64,000 nt of DNA from JAAYAY01 sp963674575. GTDB taxonomy: Bacteria > Planctomycetota > Planctomycetia > Pirellulales > Thermoguttaceae. Below are positions 28,201 to 36,498 of this stretch, in pieces. Location of the stretch: the NCBI GenBank assembly GCA_963674575.2, contig CAXXQT010000009.1:1426001-1490000 (forward strand). Reading direction: 5' to 3'. The notes beneath the pieces were generated by a model that had not been told where the DNA came from, did not search any database, and worked only from the letters and a program-made list of their open reading frames with translations. Both the position numbers and the translations under genes were made by a program. Each line of letters opens with the position of its first letter. Positions within the stretch are counted from its first letter, which is position 1.

Positions 28201-28566
28201 GTGATCCTCATCGGGGTGGTGGTCAACAACGCCATCCTTATCGTGCACCAGGCCCTGAACTTCATGCGCGGGCAGTACGGAGCCGACGAGGGAGAGGGCG
28301 GGCCCATGGAGCCCCGCGAGGCCATCTACCAATCGGTCAGGACCCGAATCCGCCCGATCTTCATGACGACCTGCACCAGCGTGTTCGGCATGCTGCCCCT
28401 GGTCATCGCACCGGGTTCGGGAAGCGAACTCTACCGCGGACTCGGCTCGGTCGTGGTCGGCGGACTGGCCTTTGCCACGATCTTCACGCTGATCGTAATT
28501 CCGCTGTTGTTCAGCCTGGCGCTTGACGGGCTGTCGCTATTCAAGCGTCGTTCGGCCGAGGGTTGA
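25252..28566 (+). CDS. RND-family efflux pump, inner-membrane subunit
   Basis: A 1104-aa proton-driven transporter of the AcrB/MexB-like group, slightly longer than usual. The start (FAIQNPVKTTVGVILILLFG) and blocks such as GLSFAVGMVVDNAIVVLENI in the first half and GFVILIGVVVNNAILIVHQA in the second are typical, with twelve membrane segments in two sets of six and two large periplasmic loops. In the TM4 equivalent, the VGMVVDNAIVVLENI block keeps the conserved Asp. Substrate range cannot be told from sequence. The adaptor precedes it by 6 bp and the likely outer-membrane partner is convergent on the far side of a repeat. Confidence 0.93.
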   Translation: MDPIRFAIQNPVKTTVGVILILLFGIIALARIPVQLTPDVDRPVITIRTNWSGRSPEEIEKSIILEQEEKLKSVQGLWKMTSQASLGRASITLEFNVGAPPQRILQEVSNKIDEVPEYPEDVDRPIIDMADTAGDNAIAYLLLQAEDPDFEVATFYDYADRYLKPSLERIEGVAEIDIKGGREHQVQVRFDPKALARRSITISELNSALRLDNVNATAGDLVNSRQDVRFRVLGQYDSLQPLRDTIIKYDSSGSPIRVSDVAHVELALEKTVHFDQCKGRTSMTIFVKRRTGSNVLDIIEQVHHVVDEMNAEGGVLQSFKHDRHGLRLRMAFDDSHYIYSAIGLVRENLLLGGGLAVLVLLLFLRSLRSTLIVAVSIPISVIGTFVVMWFADRNLNVISLAGLSFAVGMVVDNAIVVLENIDRHLKLGASPGKAAYEGTREVWGAILASTLTTIAVFAPVLTIQDEAGQLFYDIVLAICAAVTLSLVVSISVIPTASALFLRKHEHRGPVARAFSSLFGLAPLFAWIGDLWASAIHVLTFRSVSSAWLRILIISGIIVGSVTLSMMLMPPASYLPNGNKNFTFCRMSTPAGYSLMQNFHVGQRIEQKLKPFWSAENTEEASKHGPVVDQRTGKEYTKIPALKEFFFVVARGSVFMIGISDDPANVEPVTAVFGKAFDVIPASKGVTSQASIFGRGAGSSNAVMIEVSGNDLVRLKDACTHLETRLQDVFSKFSVRTSPQNFNESGPELQLQIKQEVAKRLKINVNDLAVSARSMIDGSFVGDFDFEGDNIDLVLIRDPALEISPDEVPELPIAVQEGDGSVTVVPMGQIADFLTTEASQEIRRVEQQRAIAITVTPPKDVALEEAQATIMEVVAQARAEGKMGNDIFVSLSGNADRLSQVRASLMGKWTGWNWASVGSVALSRFFLALVITYLLMAALFENFLYPLVIMFTVPMATVGGFIGLWLVHRQDPTQQLDVLTMLGFVILIGVVVNNAILIVHQALNFMRGQYGADEGEGGPMEPREAIYQSVRTRIRPIFMTTCTSVFGMLPLVIAPGSGSELYRGLGSVVVGGLAFATIFTLIVIPLLFSLALDGLSLFKRRSAEG

Positions 28567-28570
28567 AACC

Positions 28571-28712
28571 GTGTAGCTTGGCTCTCTGAGCCGAGACTTG
28601 ACGCGGCATCTACGCTGGCGGAGCGGCAAGATTTGCCGTCTGTTGAGGCTTGTTTCCCGAGATGGAAAGCGTTGGGTTTGCGCTGGTCACGGCTCGGAGA
28701 GCCATGCTACGG
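28571..28712. repeat. Family A repeat pair (copy A3)
   Basis: GTGTAGCTTGGCTCTCTGAG at the left and CGGCTCGGAGAGCCATGCTA at the right form imperfect inverted ends about 142 bp apart. It lies between convergent efflux genes and could act as a bidirectional terminator. Confidence 0.75.
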
Positions 28713-28723
28713 GTTGAGTCATG

Positions 28724-30346
28724 CTACGGTTGCGGCTCCGGCGTCGGAAGAGGAACCACCTCGAGCTGCGTTGCTGGAAGGGGCGTCATCTCGGCGATCT
28801 CCTGGACGGGGACCTGCCAGCCGCCGCCCAGGGCGCGATAGAGGGAGACAAACGATCGAACGACCGCCGAACGATTGAGGACAAGCAGATTCTGGGAGGC
28901 CAGCAGGGAGCTTTGCGAGTCGAGCACGCGTTGGAGATCGACGTGTCCGGCCCGGTACTTGATCTGCGAGAGGCGAACGGCCTCCTGGTAATGGTCGACC
29001 GATTCTCCCAGAAGCTGGCCGCGTTGCTTTCCTTCGTTGAAGTTGACCAGGGCGTCGTCGACCTCTTCGGCCGCCTGCAGCACCGCCTGCTGATACTCCC
29101 AGATGTACTGCCGCTGAAGCGACTCCTGGACCCACACATTGGAGCGATAACGCCCGAAGTTGAGGATGTGCCATTTCATACCGGGGGTCACGCCGGCCGC
29201 AATGGCGTTGCTGCCCCAGAGAGCGGAGAAGTCACCGGCCTGGAGGCCGAAGGTGCCGGTAATCGAGAACTGCGGGTAGAGCTCGCCTTCGGCCGCTCCG
29301 ATTCGCGCCGTCTGGGCGGCAATCCGCCGCTCGACCGCACGAATGTCGGGCCGGCGACGGAGCAACTCGGCGGGGATTCCCACGGCCACGCGTTCGGGGG
29401 CATTCGGAATCGGGTGCGCTTTCAACATCACGGCGTCCACGGCGCCGGGCGGACAGCCGATCAACACGCTCAGGCGATTGATCGATTCGCGATAGAGAAT
29501 CCGGGTCGACGGGTAGCCCGCCTCCACGCCCTTGAGGCTGCCCTCCGACTGGCGGACGTCGAGCATGTCCGCCTTGTCGTTGTCGTATCGGGAGCGAACC
29601 AGGCGAACGGTTTCCGATTGGACCTCGATGTTGGCCTCCACGATCGCCATCTGTTCCTGGTGGGAGCGGGCCTGCACGTAGGTGGTGGCCGTTTCGGCGA
29701 TCAGCAGAATGAGCGTGTCGCGATAGAGCTCGCATTCTTCGCCGATATCGGCGTCGGCCGCTTCGAGCAGACGCTGGAGTCGTCCGAAGACGTCGATTTC
29801 CCAGGTCAGGTCGGTGCCCCAGGACCACCAATCTCGAACGACTCCGCTGATGGCGCCGCCCGAAGGTCGCTTTTCGTGGGTGAACGAGCCGTCCGTATCG
29901 ACCTGCGGGAAGAGGCTGGAGGCGACGGTGCCCCGACTCGCCCGAGCTTCGAAGATGCGTTCGGCGGCGATCCGCAGGTCGCGGTTGTTCTCGACGGCGC
30001 ACACGATCAGCTCGTTGAGAACCGGGTCGTTCAGGGCGGTCCACCAGGAGACCAGGTCCGGAGTCTGTGCGTCGTCGGCGCCCAGTTCGAGGTCCGTTGC
30101 GTCCCCTTGATTCCCTTCCGTGGTGGGTGTGGCAGCATTCTCGGCGAGGGGAGATGATTCGGCGGTGGTGGCAGCGGGAAAGTTGTTTGCGACGGGGGAC
30201 CTGGGTGGGCCGCAGTAGTCGGGGCCCACCTTACAGCCGGTGTTGAGGAAAGTGCCCGCCATGGTCAGGACCATGCAAAGGCTGCGCAAGTGCCGGCCGT
30301 TTCGGGGGTTGCGGGGGCGTTGCAGACGGTGGCTTCGGCTGTTCAT
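28724..30346 (-). CDS. Outer-membrane efflux channel lipoprotein (OprM/NodT type)
   Basis: A 540-aa member of the TolC-like outer-membrane factor family. The lipobox LNTGC places the acylated Cys at residue 38, and the mature start CKVGPDYCGPP matches NodT-type lipoproteins. Two repeats of long helices and strands follow, including WWTALNDPVLNELI and IPAELLRRRPDIRAVERRIA. The first 24 residues before the hydrophobic stretch are Arg-rich, so a later ATG (Met25) might be used. It is convergent with the pump gene, so it is not in the same transcript but probably completes the tripartite exporter. Confidence 0.9.
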   Translation of the reverse strand: MNSRSHRLQRPRNPRNGRHLRSLCMVLTMAGTFLNTGCKVGPDYCGPPRSPVANNFPAATTAESSPLAENAATPTTEGNQGDATDLELGADDAQTPDLVSWWTALNDPVLNELIVCAVENNRDLRIAAERIFEARASRGTVASSLFPQVDTDGSFTHEKRPSGGAISGVVRDWWSWGTDLTWEIDVFGRLQRLLEAADADIGEECELYRDTLILLIAETATTYVQARSHQEQMAIVEANIEVQSETVRLVRSRYDNDKADMLDVRQSEGSLKGVEAGYPSTRILYRESINRLSVLIGCPPGAVDAVMLKAHPIPNAPERVAVGIPAELLRRRPDIRAVERRIAAQTARIGAAEGELYPQFSITGTFGLQAGDFSALWGSNAIAAGVTPGMKWHILNFGRYRSNVWVQESLQRQYIWEYQQAVLQAAEEVDDALVNFNEGKQRGQLLGESVDHYQEAVRLSQIKYRAGHVDLQRVLDSQSSLLASQNLLVLNRSAVVRSFVSLYRALGGGWQVPVQEIAEMTPLPATQLEVVPLPTPEPQP

Positions 30347-30471
30347 CTCGCAGTTTCCGCAGATCGCTCACGTTGCTTAAGAGCCGCTACGATGCCCGCG
30401 GGCTGCGTGCGCCGATGCCCGCGGGAAACTCGCTCGTTTTGTCAGGGTCTCTAAGAACCAAAAAACCCCTT

Positions 30472-30663
30472 TTAGGCATATCGTCGGTTTGACATGACAG
30501 ATTGACAGAACGGGCAGGAGCGGAAAAAGTGGGGCTCAGCGGAAGAATCGGCACAATCGTCACAGAAGGGAATGGCAGCAAGCGACGTCCCTGGAGTTCG
30601 TTTCACCGTGCCCAGGACCACCTTCGCTTGCTTCAGACGAGGACCATCCCGCTCAAGACGCAT
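30472..30663 (-). CDS. Possible small CxxC protein (uncertain)
   Basis: A 63-aa frame with two CxxC pairs (FCDDCADS and SCPFCQS), as expected of a small zinc ribbon. It begins 35 bp after the stop of the GHL15-like gene on the same strand. No ribosome-binding site is evident and no family was recognised, so it may be spurious. The rest of the 351-bp gap at 30347-30697 has only two copies of GATGCCCGCGGG. Confidence 0.3.
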   Translation of the reverse strand: MRLERDGPRLKQAKVVLGTVKRTPGTSLAAIPFCDDCADSSAEPHFFRSCPFCQSVMSNRRYA

Positions 30664-30697
30664 TTTTCGGAATCGAAGCGGAAGCCGAGACGTTGCG

Positions 30698-31663
30698 TCA
30701 ATGCCAGCGGAGCACGGCTTTCTTGCTCTGGATGTTCACTCGGACATCGAGATGTTCGTATCGCCGGGTGTAGACGTAGCCGCTCCTCTCGGCTGGCCCT
30801 CGAGGTTGGCCCAGCGGCTTGTGATACTGGTCGTACTCGTGGTCCTGAAGCGCGCCCTGCAAGGCGTCGGGCGTGCAGGTCCATTCGAAGTAGGAGTGCT
30901 TTCCCGCAACCAACAAGAAGACGCCGAGTGGATAGGCGATGTTCTCCCGCATCCATTGCCGCATCTCACCGGCGGTCTTCCGGCTTGCCGCTCTGCCTTC
31001 CTCTCGGCCATAGGCTCCGGGCCCGGCGCTGAAGAGCAGGATCTTGCCTTGCGCGACGGTCTCTTTCATGGCCTCGATGCTCTTGGCAACGTAGTCGTCG
31101 CCGCGAGCATTCACTTTGCAGAGGGCGTCGATGAACACGCCGTCGATATCAGGGTGATCGGCCACTGCCTTTGCGGTTCTGATCCACCAGTCCTGAACCT
31201 CGGGATTTGCCAGGTCGTGGAGATGGTATCGATTTTTGAAGCGGATGATCTCGCCGTTCTCTCGCAAGGCCCACCGCTCGACGTTCTCGTCAAACTCCCG
31301 GTTCGCTCGATAGCCGCCGTACTCGATCACCGCATTGAAGTAAAAGATGACCTTCGCCGCTGGGTTCACCTGTTTCACGGCCTTGGCGGCCGCAAGGGCG
31401 CCCGACTCCACATCGCCGTAGGTCACATGTCCGTTGGCCTTTTCGAACACGATAATCGGGTGTCGGGCAATCTGGGCGATTTCGTCCTTCGTGTAGGCCG
31501 TGCTCTTTCTGACCCGAAGCCAAACAGGCACGGTCGCCCAACTGAACTCGGGCATCTTGTCTTCCGTTTCGCCCTCGTGCAGGGCGACGATCGGGGGCTC
31601 ATCGGCCCAGCCAACCTGCGGCATGACGAGGATCAGTGCTGCAAGAATCGAGGCCCTTTTCAT
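30698..31663 (-). CDS. Exported GHL15-like putative glycoside hydrolase
   Basis: A 321-aa protein with a signal peptide (residues 1-20, ending WADE). It fits the putative glycoside hydrolase class called GHL15: a TIM-barrel order with KVIFYFNAVIEYGGY, HDLANPEVQDWWI and a central DGVFIDAL strand whose Asp is a plausible catalytic or substrate-binding residue. The substrate is not predictable. Its start overlaps the stop of the upstream methyltransferase by ATGA, so the pair is translationally coupled, which is unusual for an exported hydrolase. Confidence 0.7.
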   Translation of the reverse strand: MKRASILAALILVMPQVGWADEPPIVALHEGETEDKMPEFSWATVPVWLRVRKSTAYTKDEIAQIARHPIIVFEKANGHVTYGDVESGALAAAKAVKQVNPAAKVIFYFNAVIEYGGYRANREFDENVERWALRENGEIIRFKNRYHLHDLANPEVQDWWIRTAKAVADHPDIDGVFIDALCKVNARGDDYVAKSIEAMKETVAQGKILLFSAGPGAYGREEGRAASRKTAGEMRQWMRENIAYPLGVFLLVAGKHSYFEWTCTPDALQGALQDHEYDQYHKPLGQPRGPAERSGYVYTRRYEHLDVRVNIQSKKAVLRWH

Positions 31664-32310
31664 GCGGTTCGCTCCGTGTTCTTTTCCAAGTGCAGAGTAT
31701 AGGCCAGGCGATTGCCAAAGAAGGCTCGCTCCCGAAACCCCACGGCTCCCGCAAGCAGGGCGACAGAGCGGCGACTTTGATAGTGAGGATCGAACATCGT
31801 CTCGGTGACTGAAAGGACTCCATCGGGCTTCAGGGCCTCGAAGATCTCTCGTAGTGCAGCCTCGCGATCTGGTATTTCGCCCAGCACGGTCACCAACAAA
31901 ACGCGATCAAACTGCTCCTGGCCCAGTTTGCCTTCGCCCGCACCGGCCTGGAGGCACTCGATATTCCCAAGATTGGCAGCTTCCGCTTTCTTTTGGGTTC
32001 GGCTGAGCATTCCCGGTTGAATGTCCATCGCCACGACCCGTCCGTGTGGTCCGACTTGCACTGCCGCTGGGATGGCGAGGCGACCGGGGCCACAACCGAC
32101 GTCCACGACGGTCATGCCGGTTTCGATCTCAAGGCGCTCGATGATGAACGCCGCACGATTGGTCTTGGTCAGTGGGTTGTCTAATTCGACGAGCCATCTC
32201 AGCCACACGGGGCACGGGAGAGATTGGCGACGGGAAGCCAATCGCCAAGCAATGAATACGAGCACGGTGAGACCGGCGACGCTCGCAAGTGCATATCCGG
32301 CTATTTCCAT
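31660..32310 (-). CDS. Membrane-anchored class I SAM-dependent methyltransferase
   Basis: A 216-aa protein with an N-terminal transmembrane helix (residues about 4-24) and a Rossmann-type methyltransferase fold. Motif I is VVDVGCGPGRLAIPAA, and a following VVAMDIQPGML carries the acidic residue that binds the ribose of SAM. The target is unknown. AGGAG lies seven bases before the ATG at 32310. It overlaps the GHL15-like gene by four bases (ATGA). Confidence 0.85.
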   Translation of the reverse strand: MEIAGYALASVAGLTVLVFIAWRLASRRQSLPCPVWLRWLVELDNPLTKTNRAAFIIERLEIETGMTVVDVGCGPGRLAIPAAVQVGPHGRVVAMDIQPGMLSRTQKKAEAANLGNIECLQAGAGEGKLGQEQFDRVLLVTVLGEIPDREAALREIFEALKPDGVLSVTETMFDPHYQSRRSVALLAGAVGFRERAFFGNRLAYTLHLEKNTERTA

Positions 32311-32340
32311 TCGTTGCTCCTGAACCGCCTACTCGATCAT

Positions 32341-32426
32341 CTTAGAGCCGATCCGAAAACTGTCACAGATGCCGGCGGTTTCCGCCCGTGGGAGGCATGG
32401 TCTGTGGTTTTCGGATAGGTTCTTAG
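32341..32426. mobile_element. Possible 86-bp MITE with 20-bp inverted ends
   Basis: CTTAGAGCCGATCCGAAAAC at 32341-32360 and GTTTTCGGATAGGTTCTTAG at 32407-32426 are inverted repeats matching at 17 of 20 positions, with 46 bp between. The ends resemble those of IS5-like elements. No clear target duplication is visible. Confidence 0.55.
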
Positions 32427-32470
32427 TCAGCCCCAACGCCCGAAGTTGAGATCGGCTTTCCACACCAGTC

Positions 32471-32552
32471 GACTTCGCGTCAGAAACCTACAGCCTACAG
32501 TCTTCAGCCCTAGCCCAGCATTTCAGGGAGTCTGCAGCTCTCGAAAGTTCCG
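32471..32552 (+). repeat. Family B dispersed repeat, copy B3
   Basis: The fullest copy, in order: TCGCGTCAGAAACCTACAGC, CTACAGTCTTCAGCCCTAGC, CCAGCATTTCAGGGAGTCTG and CAGCTCTCGAAAGT. It occupies the 576-bp gap 32311-32886 together with the MITE; no gene was seen in the remainder. Confidence 0.75.
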
Positions 32553-32886
32553 TTTGAGTAGTCAGATAGTTTGTGAAAGAGCGGAAGGGGGAAGCCGTTG
32601 GCAACGCGCCATTTTGACGGATTGCCGGGAGCGTTTCTATCCCTGTCTTGGCTACCCCCCGCACGGGCCGCAGGGAAGAGGCCGCACCGGGGCCGTGTTT
32701 GCATGCTAGAGTAGTGGAGGTATTGAGGGACCTGGAGCGAGTGCAGGCAAGGGGGCTTGTGATTGGGCGAGCTCTGTCGTCGGCAAGCGATTTCAGGCCG
32801 AAAGAACGCGACAAATGCTGCCTGGCTGCGTCGTTCCGTTTGCCCTCAATTGAACCTCGCACGTTCGATGGCAGGAGGTTGGTTCT

Positions 32887-33642
32887 GTGACGGTTGATCG
32901 TTATGAAGATCTCGAGCCGGATGTCCTTCATCTCTTCTTCGAGGATGGGCAGCGCATCGCTTTCTCTCCCCAGGAAGTCCTGGAACGCACCCGCTGCGCG
33001 TGGGAGGACCCTGAGGTGTTCCCGATCGAGGTCAAGAAGGCCGTGGAACTGGAGCCGTGCGAGGTGTGCCCTCTGAAAGACCAGGTGGACTTGTGCCACG
33101 CGATCTTTCCGATCCTTCATTTCGCCCAGGCGTTTGACGGGCGTCGTTCCTATGAGCGGGTGACCCTCGTCATGCGGGACAGCGAGACGAAGACCCTGCG
33201 AATCCAGGAGACGTCCGTTCAGGAGGCGGTCCAGCCGATCTCGATCCTGAGCCTGACGAACTACTGCGAACTGGGGCACAAGTATCACGAGTTGTTCTAT
33301 GGCGTCATGCCCTTCCTGACGCCGAACGAACTCATCCTACGCCTGACGATGAACGCGTTCTGGCTTGCAGACGGGAACCGAGAGGCCGCCGAGGCGAGGC
33401 TGAAGAGCCTGTTTGAGGACCTGGACGTCACGATCCAGTGCCAGATGGAGAGGATTCGGCTGGTCACGAAGAGCGACGCGTTTCTCAATTCCTTCGTGAG
33501 GACACACATTCTTGCCAAGTTGTCCCATGTCACGGGGGCCGCTGTTGTGGACAAGGCGTTTGAGGCCTTTCGGGCCAGCTTGCCACAAGAGCTGATACCG
33601 TGCCAGCTCTCTCCGGAGCACGTGTTTGCCGAACAGCCATGA
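32887..33642 (+). CDS. DUF6901-like conserved protein
   Basis: A 251-aa cytoplasmic-looking protein. A central block CEVCPLKDQVDLCHAIFPIL, followed by SYERVTLVMRDSETKTLRIQ and a long helical C-terminal part, fits what I remember of DUF6901, in which conserved Cys and Pro residues sit in the same place. No function is known. The start is a GTG with GGAGG about ten bases upstream. It has no operon partners, and its neighbours are repeats and glycosyltransferases. Confidence 0.55.
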   Translation: MTVDRYEDLEPDVLHLFFEDGQRIAFSPQEVLERTRCAWEDPEVFPIEVKKAVELEPCEVCPLKDQVDLCHAIFPILHFAQAFDGRRSYERVTLVMRDSETKTLRIQETSVQEAVQPISILSLTNYCELGHKYHELFYGVMPFLTPNELILRLTMNAFWLADGNREAAEARLKSLFEDLDVTIQCQMERIRLVTKSDAFLNSFVRTHILAKLSHVTGAAVVDKAFEAFRASLPQELIPCQLSPEHVFAEQP

Positions 33643-34166
33643 CTGGGCCATCCGTGGGTGATCCTGAACTCAGAGCCGTTTGCGGGAAGGCGAGGGCGCA
33701 AAAGAAGACCGGGAAATCCGGTTCGCGGTGAACGGGACTTCCCGGTGGTGAGAGTTAGTGGTTGTCAGTTTGCGTCGGGGTCAATCTGTCCGATGTTCGG
33801 GGTCGACCCCGAGTCCTCTTTCATGACGCGGGATTACGCAGCAAAACTCGTAATGTGTCCCTGGATTTTGATCGGCATGACGATGCCGAACCGATCGACG
33901 GCCGGACACGTCTCACGCCCCGGCTCTTCTTGATACCCGAAGACGAAGCGGGTTGCCGTCGTCTGAGAGCATTGCCGGGTGCCTTTTTCGGCCATTTCTC
34001 GCTTTTTTCACAGCTTGCGTGCTCGGTGTGAGTCATCAATGACGAAGTGAGATCGTCGAAGGTGGGGTGGCCAAAAAGAGGGTTGAAGTTCACTCTGAGA
34101 GTCGATAGGGTATTGACGGGACAGGAACGCATGTACAGCACCGCGACACAGCGACAGGGCGTGGCC
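33643..34166. other. Gap without a supported gene
   Basis: About 520 bp after the DUF6901-like gene. It holds a 14-bp perfect palindrome CGGGGTCGACCCCG near 33798-33811 and an inverted GGGAAATCC/GGGACTTCCC pair, but no convincing reading frame or RNA. Confidence 0.4.
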
Positions 34167-34241
34167 AAAAGCCCGGCTGCCGTTGGCAAGTCGAATCAGA
34201 GGTACGCGGCTGCGATGCGGTGAGAGTCGAGCAGCCGGGCT
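34167..34241. repeat. Family C inverted repeat element (copy C1)
   Basis: AAAAGCCCGGCTGC at the left and GCAGCCGGGCT at the right bracket about 50 bp of variable sequence. Similar elements are at 47508, 57043, 61109 and 61264. Confidence 0.8.
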
Positions 34242-34346
34242 GGATACTGGAGCGATGCCCCGCTTCCAAGTCCCGTGCAGCGTCCAGGATCTACTGCTTC
34301 GCCAACAAGCTGCCAGGCCCTGAATCCGACCCCTAACAACCGACCC

Positions 34347-35408
34347 ATGTCCCCATCCAACAACTTCTCCGTCTTCGTCCTCGGCGCTCCGAGCTACTAC
34401 GGCGGGGCCGATACCGAACTTTGGCACACGTTGCGGCTTTGGCGGCGACACGGAGTGGAGGTGACGCTCGTGCCCACGTGGCGGATCGATGCGGCCTGGC
34501 GGGAGAAGTGCCAGGCCATCGGATGCCGGGTGGAGGAGCCGAAGGGACCGGAGCGGCTTGGGACCGTGCCGGGCCTGGCGGGTTCGGTGGCGGTGTCGTT
34601 CTGCAACGGGAACTTCCTGGCCGAGGCGGGGAGAGTCCGCGATCTGGGATGCCGGATCGTGTGGGCGGGCTGCATGTTGTGGACCTTCGACGCGGAACGA
34701 CGCCACTACGAGAAGCGAGGCGTCTTCGATCGCTACGTCTTCCAGAGCCGCTTTCAACAGGCCACGCTGGAACCGGAGTTGCGGCGCTACGGCTACACGC
34801 CTGATCGCGGCGGGCTGGTTCGCGCCGCGTTTCAGGTCGACGAGTTTGCCTTTCGGCCGCGGCCCCACGGATTGGGCGAACCCCTTACGGTGGGACGGAT
34901 CAGCCGTGCCGATCCGGCGAAGTACACGGCCGACACGTGGTCGGTCTACGGCAAGATCGATCACACAATCGCAGCACGGGTGATGGCGTGGGACCGGCGG
35001 ATTGCGAGAAAGCTGGGCCGGTGTCCCGATTGGGCCGAATGCCTGCCCGCGGGCGCGGAGCCGTCGGCGGAATTTCTGGGCAAGCTGCACTGCATGATCC
35101 AGCGGGGCGATTGCCACGAGAACTGGCCTCGATCCGGTCTGGAGGCGATGGCCTCGGGCGTGCCCGTCGTGGCCCAGAACCACTCGGGCTGGCGGGAGAT
35201 GATTCGCGACGGCGAGACGGGATTCCTGGCCGACGGTCCGGAAAAGACGGCCGAGCGGGCCACGCAGCTCGCCCGAGACGAGGGCCTTCGCCTCCAGATC
35301 GCCGAGAACGCCCGCCGGGCCGTGGAGGATGAACTCGCCTGCCCCGAGCGGATCTGGGAGGCGTGGCGGGAGTTGTTTTTGTCGTTGGAAAGTGAGGCTG
35401 AAGACTGA
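34347..35408 (+). CDS. Glycosyltransferase, GT-B fold (GT4-like)
   Basis: A 353-aa enzyme with an N-terminal GGADTELWHTLRLWRRHG segment and a C-terminal donor-binding half with HENWPRSGLEAMASGVPVVA, the E-x7-E type motif of GT4 enzymes (the pattern here is ENWPRSGLEAMA), and NHSGWREMIRDGETGFL. Between them is the VGRISRADPAKYTADTW segment typical of retaining GT-B transferases. It transfers a sugar from a nucleotide donor; acceptor unknown. The ATG at 34347 lacks a clear ribosome site. The GT2 gene downstream on the same strand suggests a shared surface-glycan role. Confidence 0.85.
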   Translation: MSPSNNFSVFVLGAPSYYGGADTELWHTLRLWRRHGVEVTLVPTWRIDAAWREKCQAIGCRVEEPKGPERLGTVPGLAGSVAVSFCNGNFLAEAGRVRDLGCRIVWAGCMLWTFDAERRHYEKRGVFDRYVFQSRFQQATLEPELRRYGYTPDRGGLVRAAFQVDEFAFRPRPHGLGEPLTVGRISRADPAKYTADTWSVYGKIDHTIAARVMAWDRRIARKLGRCPDWAECLPAGAEPSAEFLGKLHCMIQRGDCHENWPRSGLEAMASGVPVVAQNHSGWREMIRDGETGFLADGPEKTAERATQLARDEGLRLQIAENARRAVEDELACPERIWEAWRELFLSLESEAED

Positions 35409-35476
35409 AGACGGAAGGCTGAAGGACGGCAAAACAGGAGCTTTCGGTAAACCAGAATCGGCTTGCCACCTCAAGT

Positions 35477-35530
35477 GACCTCGCATTAAGAATCTACCCA
35501 CTCCGCAGCTCTCGATAGTCTTGTCCTTTT
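35477..35530 (+). repeat. Family B dispersed repeat, partial copy B4
   Basis: GTGACCTCGCATTAAGAATC is followed by CTCCGCAGCTCTCGATAGTC, so the middle part of the repeat is deleted. A GAAGACTGAAGACGGAAGGC type tract precedes it at 35398-35425. Confidence 0.6.
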
Positions 35531-35558
35531 CATTTTGAGCAGTTGGATACAAAGTCCG

Positions 35559-36314
35559 ATGAGTATTTCCATTCCCGAGCGTTATCCGAAGCTGGCGTGT
35601 CTTTGTCCGACCTATGCGCGGCCTCGATTGCTGGAGCAGGCGATCGAGTCGTATCTACGGCAGGACTATCCGAGCGATCGCGTGGAGTTGATCGTGTTGG
35701 ACGACGCGGGCCAGTACGTGAGCCAGGAACACGACGCGCCCAAACGCTGGCAGATCGTGAGCACAACCCAGCGGTTCCGAACTCTGGGCGAGAAGCGAAA
35801 CGCCACGGCGGCTCTCGTCTCCGACGACGTGGAGGCCTACGTGGTGTGGGACGACGACGACATCTATCTGCCCTGGACCCTCAAGGCCCATGCGGCGGCC
35901 CTGGCCAAGCGGCCCTGGTCGTTGCCGAGTCGCGTGTTGATCGAGCGGTCGGAACATTCCCGGCTGGCGAGCAAGGAGTCGGGCGGGCTGTTCCATTCGG
36001 GCTGGGCCTTCTCACGCAAGTTGTTCGCCGACGTGGGCGGCTACCCGTTCATGCAGTCGGGCCAGGACCAGGCCCTGGCAGGCCGGTTTCGCCGCGGTCG
36101 ATCGGACGGGGAGCTGATTGCCGATCCCATAGCGCTCGGTTTCGAACCGTTTCTGGTTTACCGTTGGGCGACGACCGGCAGTTGGCACCTTTCCGCCCTC
36201 GATCGACGCTGGGGCTACGAGCGGCTTGCCGGCCAGCGGCACCAGGGGCCGCTCGTAGAAATGATTCACCCCCATTGGCCACGAGAGTACACCGCGGCTT
36301 TGCCGACGTCGTAG
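35559..36314 (+). CDS. Glycosyltransferase family 2-like protein
   Basis: A 251-aa GT-A enzyme. CLCPTYARPRLLEQAIESYL and VELIVLDDAGQ form the nucleotide-binding half, and VVWDDDDIYLPWTL carries the DxD metal site. It lacks a membrane anchor. The product transferred is unknown. The ATG at 35559 was taken in preference to one 24 bases upstream because homology starts soon after. Its stop codon (TAG) lies inside a family A repeat. Confidence 0.85.
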   Translation: MSISIPERYPKLACLCPTYARPRLLEQAIESYLRQDYPSDRVELIVLDDAGQYVSQEHDAPKRWQIVSTTQRFRTLGEKRNATAALVSDDVEAYVVWDDDDIYLPWTLKAHAAALAKRPWSLPSRVLIERSEHSRLASKESGGLFHSGWAFSRKLFADVGGYPFMQSGQDQALAGRFRRGRSDGELIADPIALGFEPFLVYRWATTGSWHLSALDRRWGYERLAGQRHQGPLVEMIHPHWPREYTAALPTS

Positions 36315-36452
36315 CTTGGCTCTCCGAGCCGAGGCTTGAGGCGTCTATCGGCGCCGCCACGCTGCGATGCGTGCCCGGTCGGCATACGACCGCTTTGCGA
36401 AGTGGGAAGCGACGTGGTTTTGCGAGTCTCGACTCTGGAGAGTCAAGCTACG
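36310..36452. repeat. Family A repeat pair (copy A4)
   Basis: CGTAGCTTGGCTCTCCGAGC at the left and GACTCTGGAGAGTCAAGCTA at the right are inverted ends 143 bp apart. The left GTAG is the stop codon of the GT2 gene. Confidence 0.8.
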
Positions 36453-36498
36453 CCCCTTGTCCGTCCCCGCCGAGGCGCGTACGCTTACCCGTTGAGTC

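Noticed and set aside
25357..28332. A 991-codon open frame opposite the RND pump
   Set aside because: It is a His/Glu/Asp-rich antisense shadow caused by high GC at third positions.
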